A model generated the notes under the pieces. The model saw only the letters and a list, made by a program, of their open reading frames with translations, searched no databases and had not been told where the DNA came from. 64,000 nucleotides of DNA from Neoceratodus forsteri (Eukaryota; Chordata; Ceratodontiformes; Ceratodontidae): assembly GCA_016271365.2 (NCBI GenBank), contig CM028132.1, positions 1,184,869,001 through 1,184,933,000 on the forward strand. The letters run 5' to 3'. This document shows positions 42,363 through 52,339 of the stretch, piece by piece (the stretch's first letter is position 1; every line of letters starts with the position of its first letter). Made by a program: the position numbers and the translations under genes.

Positions 42363-43085
42363 AAGTTAAGCTCCTTGGTTGAGGTGGAGCACCAACACAA
42401 CCATCAGGAGGAATTTCACGTGGGGGCAAAGGACAACCTTGTCCTTGTGGAAAATCAGGTAGGGAGACTCCACCAAGAGCACCACAAACTCACACACCCT
42501 TCTGTCAGTCGTGATTGCCACCAAGAAGCCGGTCTTCCACAACCAACGTGAAAGCTCACACTTATGCATGGACTCGTATGGCTTGCCTATAAGCATATCT
42601 CTTGTACTGGTTTGAGAACCTCTACCCAATTTAATGAGTCACCACATAAATAGTAAAATCTTCTTTATACTTTTTATGTGGTGACTCATTAAATTGGGTA
42701 GAGATTCTCAAACCAGTACAAGAGACATTCTGATTCTGGATATATCTGAGTCACTCCCCTACGTCTATTTACTTCAGTACCAAGACCAAAAGGTGGTGAT
42801 AACTATACTGGTTTTGTGCACTCTGTTGCCTGTGAGCATAGCCAGTACCAACAGTAGCCCCCACAGAGGCACTGGTTCGCACACCTTTGTCCTGCACCAT
42901 TGTCAGCATTCCACAGCCTGCACCTGGTATGCAGATGGCTGCCAGGTGCACCATTAGTGTCGGAGCTCGCAGTCAGACTGTGACAGGAACCAAACGTAGT
43001 GGAGGATTATGGCCGCTGACAACAGGATCAAGATCCTTCCCTTGGTACCAGATCGAGAACCTCTTCCACTTCTATCTCAAACAGA
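42363..43085 (-). pseudogene. DIRS-E' recombinase fragment, out of order
   Basis: Minus-strand blocks match DIRS-E: TKGRILI (43060), the GTGYAHRQQS segment, and WLWKTGFLVAITTDRRVCEF with ESPYLIFHKDKVVLCPHVKF (42540-42420). A recombinase belongs 3' of the polymerase, but here it lies 5' of a gag. It is therefore either a second insertion or a rearranged junction. It is interrupted by the 42598-42825 insert. Confidence 0.75.
42598..42825. mobile_element. Unknown 228-bp insert with 53-bp hairpin and 15-bp target duplication
   Basis: Arms 42598-42650 and 42673-42725 are inverted copies with about one mismatch (TCTCTTGTACTGGTTTGAGA, ACCCAATTTAATGAGTCACC) around a 22-bp loop. About 100 bp of other sequence follows. 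TTGCCTATAAGCATA (42583-42597) and TTGCCTGTGAGCATA (42826-42840) flank it, and the DIRS-E copy at 31236-31250 lacks the insert. A 15-bp duplication points to target-primed insertion, and an inverted arm could come from twin priming. Family not recognised. Confidence 0.75.
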
Positions 43086-43164
43086 CAAGAAATACATTGT
43101 CAGAAAATTAGCCTCTAAGAGTTGAACGGTGCATAAAAAACGTTTGGAGTTCTGAAGGCTAAGG

Positions 43165-43165
43165 A

Positions 43166-43201
<36 letters not shown>
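43165..43201. repeat. (CA)n microsatellite
   Basis: Uninterrupted AC dinucleotide run of about 37 bp. Confidence 0.98.
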
Positions 43202-43202
<1 letters not shown>

Positions 43203-43839
43203 GTGGTGGGTATAAGCAGAGACAAATAGATCCTACTATCTGTACTGTACCTGCAAGTAGACATACAGAAAAAAAACACTTATTTCCATGGACACCCAAT
43301 ATAAATGTTTATTTCCATGTATATATGTCATTTATTTAGACAATCAACAGTAGATGTTTATATCATCAACACATGCTTGTGTTGTATTAACAACAAAAAA
43401 AAGTACTTACCATAGCAATATTGTTTCTTCCAAGGGATCCCGCATTATGCTTACTAATGCTGTAAGTCCAATAGGTGAAGCTGCCCCAGTGTCAGGTTTG
43501 GAATATCGAATGTCATTTGAACTGCTGCCCTCTAGGTGTCACCGTCAACCACATCATAACATCAGATCTTTCAAAGTCCAGATCAAGAAGCCCACCCACT
43601 CAATATTCTAAGCTATCCTATGCTAACCAAACAAACAAACAGAGCAAGAACTAAAATGAACATGGCTCAGAGAGCCAAGTAGGACAGCCCAACAAAGCAG
43701 TCATAAAAAAAGTTGTGATTTGTGAATGAACAACAGGAATACTCATGCAATTAAATAAAAGAGGAACACCAAGTGATTATTAAGGAACCTTTTCCTGGTT
43801 CTGGAAGGGGAGGCTGGGTGGAAGATTTAAGTATAATAA

Positions 43840-43930
43840 GAGATCTTTTAGAAGAAACAATATTACTATGGTAATTTTTTCTTCAAGCCCCAGGAATCCC
43901 TTATTATGCTTACTAATGCAGACTACAAAG
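43840..43930. repeat. Internal complementary region of DIRS-D
   Basis: TTAGAAGAAACAATATTACT, ATGGTAATTTTTTCTT is complementary to the left terminus at 43397-43440. CAAGCCCCAGGAATCCCTTA onward should be complementary to the missing right terminus. Confidence 0.85.
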
Positions 43931-43943
43931 CTGGGTACAGAAC

Positions 43944-45546
43944 CTACATGGGGAAAAGGTTCTGCAAAACAGCAGTGCCAAACCTGGCATCTCTTCTGTA
44001 CTGTACATCCAGACAGTAATGTTTTGTAAAGGTGTAGAATGTCTTCCATGTAACCGCTTTACAGATCTCTAGCAAGGCAATATCCCAGACTGCTGCCACA
44101 GAGGCAGCAGTACCATGTGTGAAGTGAGCCCTAAGACTCTGAAGTGGCTGTTTGCCAGCTTTAGAATAGCAGAACCGAATGCATGTGACAATCCAGCCAG
44201 CAACAGTCCTCTTTGAGGCTCGACTCTCCTTCCTCACTTCACCATAGGTGAGGAACAGCTGAGTGTGGGAAAACATATGGTCCTTGGTGCGCTCCAGATA
44301 GCATTCCAGAGGCCTCTTGACCAGAGACCTCTTGACATCCAGACTGTGTAGCTTTTGCTTGCCAGTACTGGAATGCTCTGTAAAGAACACCGAAAGGGTG
44401 ATGGACTGGTTCAGGTGGCAGTCGGATACCACTTCGGAAAGGAATTTTCTGCTGGTACAATGGATTCCACTTAAGTGCACATTGAATAAGTGCACTTTCC
44501 TGATATGTGCACAGTTTTCCTCTTTCTCGATTTTTTTACTAGTAACATAGTACAAAAAAATCTGTTAAGTGCACATTTCGGCTAAATGCAGTTTCACAGT
44601 TCGCCAACACATCTCTCCCTAGGTAGTTAGCACTTCTTAAGTGCACAGGTGATTCTAAGCAGTTGTGAAGCAGCATTTAACACCCTATATCACTCAGCTG
44701 ACACTGAAAAGTTGCAAACAGACTAAGATCATTTCCTTTTTCATTTCCATGAACACTACAAATAATCAGGATATATCTATATATAACATATATATATTTT
44801 ATAGTATTGTGCTTCAATAAGTTATTTATCAATGCTGCACAGTAGCACATTTTAACATTTTTAGTATATTGCTGTGATAAATAAATGTGGAATGCCATTA
44901 CAGTGTCAGGACTCAGTTAATTTCTTTATGTTGCATTATAAACATAGGAATCCGGATAAATGCACATTCCACTTAAATGTACATTATCTTGCTGCAAACT
45001 GAGTGTGCATTTAAGCAAATTCCACTGTACTAAGGACTACCTTGTCTCGGTGGAAGATGATGAAGTTTGGGTCCATGCAGAGGGCCTGTAACATGCACAC
45101 CCTTCTGGCCAAAGTGATGGCTACCAGGAAGACTGTCTTCCATGTGACATACTTCAAATCCACATGGCCACTGGCTCAAAAGGAGGTTCCATGAGCTTGG
45201 CTATAGAGACGTTTAGATCCCATGAAGGGACACGCTCCCTAACTGGAGAACACAGGTGCAGGAAACCCTTAAAGAACCGCTTGAAAATGTGGTGAGGTGC
45301 CACTGTTTTCTACTTATCCGCTGATGCATAGGTAGAAATAGCTGCCAAGTGAACCCTTAGGGTAACAGGTCTGAGACCTAAGGTTTGCAGGTGCAGAAGG
45401 TAGTCCAAGAGTGTAGGCAGATCAGCCTTAAGGGGGCTGAGATGTTTAGAGGCACACCATAATGAAAACCTTTTCCAGTTGGATGTGCACGTTTTCCGAG
45501 TAGCTGGTTTCCGTGACAGTTTTAGGACATGAAGAACCTGTTCCAA
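43944..45546 (-). pseudogene. Tyrosine recombinase of DIRS-D (split by a MITE)
   Basis: N-terminal part 45546-45310: SRKPATRKTCTSNWKRFSLW, LDYLLHLQTLGLRPVTLRVH. After a stop the middle runs to 45030. Beyond the MITE, 44455-43944 continues RKFLSEVVSDCHLNQ, HSLDVKRSL and KASKRTVAGWIVTCIRF. The HxxR box reads HFTHG, so the second arginine is replaced by histidine. TKHYCLDV keeps the tyrosine. A short duplication (DVKRSLVKRPLE) is visible near 44320. Confidence 0.85.
44458..45027. mobile_element. Mariner/Tigger-like MITE, TA target site
   Basis: Ends CAATGGATTCCACTTAAGTG (44458) and its inverse CAGTGGAATTTGCTTAAATG (ending 45027) form terminal inverted repeats of about 24 bp, with further GTGCAC/TGCACA repeats inside. 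TA lies on both sides (44456-44457, 45028-45029). It is 570 bp, AT-rich, with no coding capacity. The DIRS-D recombinase frame resumes on both sides. TA duplication and CAGTGGAATT-type ends point to the Tc1/mariner (Tigger) group. Confidence 0.85.
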
Positions 45547-45566
45547 GAAATGGTAGTCAGAATATT

Positions 45567-46440
45567 CTAGCTCAAGAACCAGGCTTTGAGCAGCAGGGAC
45601 TCTAAGTTTAGGAAGATTATTCTGCCCTGAGACGCTGTCATCAGGTTGTGCCTCAAAGGAAGGGTTATGGGTTTCCTGACAGAGCCACTAGATGGAATTA
45701 CCAATGCTGTCTGGCCCAGTCCACAGCTATCACAATCATAGTTGCAGACTGAGCTCTCAGATTCAGGAGAACTCGTAACAACAGAGGGAATTGGGGGGAG
45801 GAGGCATACAGCAACTTCCACATCCAATCCAAACACAAAGCCTCCATGGGAATCGTACCCACTGCCAAAGGCCTGCAACAGTAGACAGGGAGCTGAAAAT
45901 TGCCTCTGGAAGTGAACAGATCTATTTGTGGTGTGCTCCATCTCCTGAAGATGGTGGCTAGCACTTGCCCGTTCAGTGACCATTCGTGATGAGCTTGGCT
46001 GATCCTGCTGAGGTAGTCCACCAGGAAATTGTCCTTTCGTGACAGGTGGACTGCTGTCAAGTGCAGCTCCAGTGAATATGCTAGACTCCAGAGTTTCATA
46101 GCTTCTGTGCACAGCTTTGAGGACCTTGTGCCTCCCTGCTTGTTGATGTAGTACATGATGGTGATGCTGTCTGTTCTGATCTGTACAGAGTGGCCCTTGA
46201 CTTATGGCGCGAATGACTGAAGAGCCAGAAAACTGCTCTCAGATTCAGTAGATTTATGTGCTCCCTGGAGTTCCATTAAGACCATATCCCATTCACAGTG
46301 AGGTCTCCTAGGTGAGCACCCCAGCCCAACATGGAAGCATCTGAAGTCAGGATGACTGTAGGGGCCCGTGCCTGAAAAGGTACCCCTTTTCTGAGGTCTT
46401 CCTCGTCTTTCCACCACTCAAAGGCTTGTAACAGGGTCCT
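45567..46440 (-). pseudogene. RNase H of DIRS-D
   Basis: 46371-46276 carries LTSDASMLGWGAHLGDLT (first aspartate). 46156-45698 carries YYINKQGGTRSSKLCTEAMK, AVHLSRKDNFLVD (the histidine box) and LSRISQAHHEWSL, then IDLFTSRGNFQLPV and a C-terminal tail to 45567. A frame change occurs near 46190-46260. It is the usual link between RT and recombinase in DIRS polymerases. Confidence 0.85.
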
Positions 46441-46613
46441 TATGACTGGCATAGCTTGGATAAGGGCTGACACTTTTGGGACCAGTGGGCTCCCAAGTGG
46501 AACTGAATGTCCCTTATTTGAAATCTTTCTCCTGGAACCACCACCGTGATGGATGCCATATGTCCTAGCAGCTGAAGGAATTGTCTTGCTGGTCTGGGTT
46601 GATCTATGGCAAA
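46440..46613 (-). pseudogene. RT connection segment of DIRS-D
   Basis: AIDQPRPARQFLQLLGHMAS continues the LVDMAKSFA sequence found on the other side of SINE S3. The equivalent DIRS-C peptide is uninterrupted (HPARQFLQLLGHMAAS). Confidence 0.85.
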
Positions 46614-47143
46614 GTTTTTTTTTTTTTTTTTGCATTGTTTCTTTATCCCCATACATGCTCTGGGACCCGCCACTCCTTCGGGCCATCATGGTCACCGACA
46701 ACCCCTACTACTCCCTTGAGCTTCCTTACCTCATATTGCAGCCTTTCCCAGGGTAACCCGGTATAACCCTTCGTTGGTGGTCCCTCTCCTCAGGGAAGGC
46801 ACCAGGTGGGGGATCCATCACACTAATTGGGCCCCAGAGGCACTGTTGAGGTGGACATGGCCCGCCGGAGTTTGGTGTTGGTGGACGGCAGCAACATCCA
46901 ACCGATTCGGGCGGTTTCCACTTTTCTGGTGCTTCCCTATTGCAAACTCTCATGCAGTGCTCGGTCTCACGGGCCGCTGCAAGTGATCGCGACCCTACTA
47001 CCACCCAGGAGAGAGAGTCATGGACGCCAATCCTCTCCTCCCCTGCTGACCCTCAGTGCCCCCCGAGTCCGTTCCAACCCAGGTCACCAGCGTGGTGCGA
47101 GGTAAGGCATCAGCGCCTCAGCCCTCTGCGCCACCAGGCTGGC
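46614..47143 (-). mobile_element. tRNA-derived SINE, copy S3, in DIRS-D RT
   Basis: The minus-strand head has box A-like GGTGGCGCAGAGGGCTGAGG and box B-like GGTGACCTGGGTTGGAAC. The body contains GGGTTATACCGGGTTACC, and a pure A tail ends at 46614-46632. Perfect 7-bp duplications TGGCAAA lie at 46607-46613 and 47144-47150. At 530 bp it is long for a SINE and equal in length to S4. Plus-strand open frames across it are chance. Confidence 0.88.
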
Positions 47144-47935
47144 TGGCAAAAGATTTTGCCATGTCTACAAGGTTTCTCACCCTTTCCCAGCGTAGGAAAG
47201 CTATCCCCCGCAGTGCATCCAGTTCTGCGCCTATGAAGTCCAGTATTTGTACTGGGTCTGTCTGAACTTTTGCACATTTATAAGGAATCCTATTCTCTCC
47301 AGAGTGTGATGAGTGAGAAGGAGTGAGTATTTGGCCTGCTGATGTGATTTTTCTACAACCAGCCAGTTGTCTAGGTAAAGAAAAACTCTCACCCCCTTTC
47401 TCCTTAGATGTGCTGCTGCTACGGCCAAGCACTTTGTAAATACTCTGGAAGTGGATGATGGGCCGAAAGCAAGACCTGTGAACTGGTAGTGACCTGAGGG
47501 AAGTCTGAACCACAGGTATGTTCTGTGACTGGGCCTGACTAGGATGTGAAATTATGCATCCTTCAGGTCCAGGGATGCTAACCAATCCTCCTGCTGAAGG
47601 GATGGTATAACCATGGACAGAGTGAGCATCTTAAATTTGAATTTTTTCTGATGCTCGTTTAAGAATCTGAGGTCCAGAATGGGTAGCCATTCCCCAATTT
47701 TCTTTTTTTGTGAGTACCTTGAATAAAGGCCCTTCCCCCACTGGGATGGGGTACTTTTTTCTGCTGTGTTTACCAGTAGGAATTTCTTGACCTCAGTTCT
47801 AGCAGAATTTTCTCTGCTGGAGTGGGGGGACAAAAATGTCTGTGTACCAATAGTTTTGGAAACATTCTGAAGTTTAAAGTAAGGCTTTGGCTTACTACTT
47901 CCAAGTCTCACTTGTCCGTGGTGATGTTTTCCCAC
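47144..47935 (-). pseudogene. Reverse transcriptase of DIRS-D, N-terminal part
   Basis: 47700-47560 has LRFLNEHQKKFKFKMLTLSM and LASLDLKDA (motif A). After a frameshift, 47428-47231 has LRRKGVRVFLYLDNWLVVEKS, where the catalytic YLDD reads YLDN. IGAELDALRGIAFL near 47240 precedes the SINE break. The loss of the second aspartate would inactivate the polymerase. Confidence 0.85.
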
Positions 47936-48173
47936 TCCTGAAAGAAATGAGGCAGCCTTCCCCCTACTGGCACCGAGGTGACAACCTGGACATACACATC
48001 ACGGGTTCTGTTTAGGCTGAGCCTGATCAGACTTTCGGGATGCTCTTCGTTCTCTGCCCCTGTAGTAACCTCTCGAGTGAGAGTATTCATAGAGCATGGT
48101 GTAGTAGGGTCTTGTGTAGTGACCGCTACCCCGGCTGCCCCTTCCCTGAGGCCTGTAAGATGTAGAAGCCTTT

Positions 48174-48697
48174 GAGCTGGCCCAGTGGTGCTGGAGGTTG
48201 AGGCGCTGGTTGCTACACCTCGCACCATGCCGGTGACCCGGGTTCGGCAGGGGAGAAGAGAGGATCGAGCATCTGGAGGACTGCTCTCCTCTTTTGGGGA
48301 AGAGAAGACTAGTCATCCCGTTCACTGACTGCCCTCTGGAGGTGGCTGGAGGACAGTACGAGTTAGGAGGCTTGATCCGATGTCCTCATGTCGGAAGGGG
48401 GAAGGGGGGAAGAGGGCAAAAATGGAGGAAAATGAGCCTGGCCGGCTCTATGATGGTCCGCCACTCTCGAGGGATGTTTCCTGTATTAGTTCTCTGGGAG
48501 GGGGGAGAAGCCGGTAACCTACTCCTGGCCCTGCTGTGGGGAGGGGGGCAATCTGAAGGGAAACTACTGGGGACCACAAGAATGGGAGCAGTGGGACCAG
48601 AAAGGGAATCCCCCCGTCAGGAGGGTTGAAGCAGCTTGCCAGGGCTCCAGAGGATAAAGAGATAATAGAAAAGGGAAAAAAAAAAAAAAAAGACATA
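48174..48697 (+). mobile_element. tRNA-derived SINE, copy S4, in DIRS-D gag
   Basis: The plus-strand head GAGCTGGCCCAGTGGTGCTG, then CGCACCATGCCGGTGACCCG plus GGTTCGGC gives clear box A and box B-like elements. The A-rich tail is at 48674-48691. 8-bp direct repeats AAGCCTTT flank it (48166-48173 and 48698-48705). The gag frame continues on both sides. Confidence 0.88.
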
Positions 48698-48797
48698 AAG
48701 CCTTTCCCTTCTCTGTATTGCTTTTGTAGGTGGTTTTATACTTCTGAACCTTTTTCATGTAAGCCTCCATTTTGTCGCCAAAGAGAGAGTTACTCTC

Positions 48798-48932
48798 ACA
48801 TGTACTTGAAAAGTTTCACCAGGAAAGGCATACTGAGCTACAATAGCTCATTTCAAGATGCATCCTGGGGGAGAAGGGAAAGGGGATACATTTGAATAAG
48901 AGATCAAAGTAAAATATACATCGATTTAAGCA
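48798..48932. other. Small unidentified insert in DIRS-D gag
   Basis: The gag peptide KAMDFP..SLFG is interrupted here by about 135 bp (CATACTGAGCTACAATAGCT region) that is absent from DIRS-A and C. No terminal repeats or target duplication were recognised. Confidence 0.5.
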
Positions 48933-50000
48933 TGGGAAATCCATGGCCTTTGTCTGAGCATCGTGAGACAAATTAGTTGTCCTTACCCATGCAAATCTCC
49001 TAAGGGAGATGGCATGGGTCGTGGACCCGGAAGCAGTTTCATTATTGTCCACAGCCATGTGGTACTGGTGATTGGTGGCCTCCAAGGCAGTTCTAGCAGT
49101 GTCTGCTATGTCCTGGGCCTGGTCCCCTGGTATTTGCTCACACTGGGCCAGTACCGCATTCCAGAGGGCTTTCTGGTACTAGACTGTGCAGGCCACATAT
49201 GCAGCTTATCTCAGAAGCAGGGAGGCCATCGTATACATTTTGTTCCCCATACTGACCAGCCATCCGGAATCTGTGTCTGGAAGCTGGGGAGAGAGGGGGG
49301 ATCCTGGCCTTGATGTCTATCCAGCTGGTACTTTCTACCCATTTTCTGGTCCACCCTAGTGACAGATGTGGAGGATTGAAGCAGTTGGCAGGTTGTTCTC
49401 TTTAGTGCCCTGTGCACTGGTAAGAGCAGACTTTTAGTGGGGTTTATCCCCATCATGTTCAAGTGGTCAGCCTCCTCTTCTTCCTCACCTGTCTCTTGAA
49501 TGGGAAGAGCCAGAGTATTTACTATCTGCCTCACAAAGGCATAATGAGATGGATAATCCTCCTGCTCCCATGGAAGGCATCCAAAATCCTGACAGGGAGA
49601 ACCCTCTGATTCTATGATTCCTCCTTCATCCTCAGGTTCCTTGTAGCACAAATCGTCACCACTGTCCCCCGGGGCAGAGGTTGAGGAGGAACCGGTAAGG
49701 CTGTCAGTGCTCTCATGGCTTGGAAAACCTGGAAGAACAGTAAAACCCTTGATATGCGATCTTGCAAGGGCACTGTAGCCTGGTTCACTGGCATCTCTTT
49801 TTGTTTTTCATCATGAGAGACAGTGATCTTTTTTATATTTTGCTTATGTGTATCCATTTGCGTCTCCTTCTGCTGAAAGGAGTTGCTTTTGTCACTTTGA
49901 TTTGTATGTTTTCCACTGGCATCTCCTTTTGCCTTTTGGCAGGAGGGGCAGTACATTTCTTTAGTCTGTGCTTTAAACTGTCCACTGGAGTGTCTCATTT

Positions 50001-50786
50001 TGCTTCTCAGCAGAAGGGGTAGTGGAATGTTTCAATTTCTGCTTCTTCTAAGAAGGGACAGATCCAGGGACCAGCTCTGTGGTTCACTTCTGACCTTCAG
50101 AGGGGTCCCTAGAGGTTCTGTGGGTGCTAACCTGTGAAGGCCTTCTCCCACACCCTGAGGGAACAGAGGGGTAGAGAGAGAAGACATTATACACCACAAA
50201 CAGCAATAAGACAGTAACTGGTTAAACAATCTGTTGCAGTGCACAATATCACTGGCCTAAAGGGCTCCCAATGTAAGTAAAATGGAGCCTATGTTGATAA
50301 AGAGTACCCTTTCCCCTAAGAAGGGAAAAACACTGCTAACTCTGACAGGACCCCTTTTTCTTTTTGTTTAAATTCAATATGTCATGAAAAACTAAATAAG
50401 TAGCAACAGGAAAAAACTTTCACCTAAAGAGGAGATGCTGCTGACATGCACATGGGTCTCTGAAACGGGAACTGCTGAGTGGCAATTTGCTCAGCCTGTG
50501 GTGGCCATTTCGAATAAGGTTAAACACACAATGTTTTGAGTCATATATGCACTAAAGGACTGAGTGAAGAAAACAGAGCAGTCTAAAAAAGCAACCAGGT
50601 AATAAAGAAATGCACTGCCCTCACTCATAGCTCCCCAAGTCACAAAGATGAAGGCCCGGACTTAACACCCAATTAAAGAAATGTTAATGTACAGCATGTT
50701 TTAAAAGTCAGAAGAGTTTAACAGGCAGCTTATTTTGTGTCTAGGCAGATTTTTTTTTTGAATGCAAGAAACTTTTGGAGGTTTAC
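50001..50786. other. Intron sequence between DIRS-D and the SEC22A donor
   Basis: Includes the donor GTAAAC at 50781-50786 (minus strand). The rest is AT-rich and unassigned. It may contain undetected DIRS-D leader. Confidence 0.5.
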
Positions 50787-50950
50787 CAAATTCAATGACT
50801 GAGTAGGGTCTGATGGCCGTGTTTATCCTCTTTGTTTCGTAAGAAGTAATGAACTCCCTCTGCAGTTCATCCAAGAAACAGAATGCCAAAACGTTGGGAT
50901 AATTCTCAGTGCAGATCATCATGTAGCTTACTCCAAGGGAACTGATAAAA
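50787..50950 (-). CDS. SEC22A: SEC22A-like vesicle-trafficking protein, internal exon (longin domain core)
   Basis: This 164-bp exon follows acceptor TTTTTTTCTAG and ends at a GTAAAC donor. It encodes 54 whole codons: [37 protein letters not shown], then RPYSVIEF. This is the beta-hairpin and helix core of the longin domain, closest to SEC22A of vertebrates (SEC22B and SEC22C differ at most of these positions). The first base completes an Asn codon from the upstream exon and the last base (G) begins the Asp codon completed at 8413. No stop or frameshift is present, so the exon looks under constraint. The preceding exon with the start codon was not found to the right and is probably outside the window. 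Confidence 0.95.
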
Positions 50951-52339
50951 CTAGAAAAAAAGAGGAATGATATCATTTTAAAAGCGATTTAATAAATCAT
51001 AATGCTGGATGGCAGGGTTTTAAATAATTGATTAGCAGTTTTTTTCTTGGGACAATACTAACTGTACAGAAAGCATTTATATAGGTTCTCTAGAAGTGTT
51101 TTACGTTTGTTAAACACAGCGAGGCAAGTGCTATGCATTTTTCACGATGTTTTAGAACTTTTATGAGCAAAACGCTAATCAATTTTTAGAGTTCAATAAA
51201 ACCCTGCTGGATGCTGGAACATTTGTAATTAAATAAATCTAGCTATTTAAGTTTAGTTACTTCAAATCTGTAGGCAAATTATGGCAAACAGCAACCTCAG
51301 TCCAATTATAAACATCAGGTCCAGATCCCCAAAGAACCCTCTTGTAGTTGCCTTTAGATGTGAATCAGCCAACTCATTTCTCTGTACTTCATAGTCAATT
51401 CAGTGGTATATAGACTGAGCATAGAAGGCTGATGCACACATTCAAAGTTCAGAAATATTAGGTGTCCTACAGAGCTATTTAAATCGTTAGGGCCTGAGCT
51501 AACAGTACTGTGATGAAGGAATGACCTTAGGGTCCATCTTGTCTGCCCCGCCTACTACACTGCAATGACTATATTCAATTTGAGTATGACACACACATTT
51601 AAGCTTAATAGCCGGAATGTTACCCCTACTCATGCTTTGTTACCCATATTATTATAAGGCAACACTATTTCAAGACATCTGATTGGTTGCCAGAGTTCTA
51701 GCAGTGTTAAAGAGCAACAGAAGCCTTCAAGAGAACTTTAACAAAACATAATACTTGGACACAGTTCTGCTAGTATTCCACATTAGTGCTGCATTTCTCA
51801 TCACCATTTTTTTTTTTATTTAGGTCATTTGCATAAAAATAGGATCTTTGCTCCTGAAGAGTTAATCTATTCCTGTTGCTTTCTCCCCTACCTGAGGTCA
51901 TAATACAGTGGTTGTGGCATCACAGTTACTCCCATGGCAACAGATTGTGATGTCACAACAGAGGACTATGATGAAGTAGGGAGTAAGCTATGCAGACAGA
52001 GGAACTCTAAGGGATAAAGATCATCTATTCATGCAAATGTCCTAAGTAATAAATAATGGGGAGGAAACTTCTATACCATATATGTGGAATGCAATCTGAA
52101 CTGTGCCAAAATATCTTGTTTTTCAAAGTTTTCTTTGAGGCGTCAGCAGTTCTTTAACCCACGTCACCCTACCATGTAGAGCCAACTCTCAGCGTATTTT
52201 TTTTTCCCATATTCATTAATGAAGTCCCAGCTGTTGTCCATAGACTTTCACTATTAATGTAAAAAAAAGTCCCAGTCACCGATCACATCCTACAACCCTC
52301 AAAGCATATAGTGTGACACTCACCAGTCACATCTATTTA
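50951..52339. other. Intron sequence, no gene recognised
   Basis: AT-rich sequence upstream of the SEC22A acceptor. One short inverted repeat (TGTGGCATCACA / TGTGATGTCACA, 51912-51955). Nothing else was recognised. Confidence 0.5.

Larger units (their letters stand above)
47936..49998 (-). pseudogene. gag of DIRS-D (interrupted)
   Basis: Pieces in order on the minus strand: 49998-49612 with CPSCQKAKGDASG and a lysine/glutamine-rich region; 49651-49211 with DHLNMMGINPTKSLLLPVHR, equivalent to YVEMMDIPESKRLSVPL of DIRS-A; 49085-48940 with NNETASGSTTHAISLRRFAW and KAMDFP; 48770-48700 MEAYMKKVQKYKTTYKSN; then, beyond SINE S4, an RGG-like tail SRGYYRGRERR (48100-48040). The N-terminus differs from A and B. 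Confidence 0.75.
43397..50000 (-). mobile_element. DIRS-D, DIRS retrotransposon with several insertions, 5' end missing
   Basis: Left terminus AGTACTTACCATAGCAATAT (43397) and ICR (43840-43930) are present, then recombinase, RNase H, RT and gag follow on the minus strand to about 50.0 kb. The ICR predicts a right terminus containing GCATTAGTAAGCATAATAAG, but this is not found at 49-51 kb, so the 5' repeat has been lost. Internal insertions are a MITE (44458-45027), SINE S3 (46614-47143), SINE S4 (48174-48697) and a small block near 48798-48932. The right border is approximate. Confidence 0.85.

Noticed and set aside
46726..47265. Plus- and minus-strand frames of 70-98 aa
   Set aside because: They lie in SINE S3, a non-coding tRNA-derived element.
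50701..50976. 91-aa frame as a complete protein
   Set aside because: The ends are intronic. The coding part is the 164-bp exon, as shown by the acceptor, donor and contiguity with the next exon.
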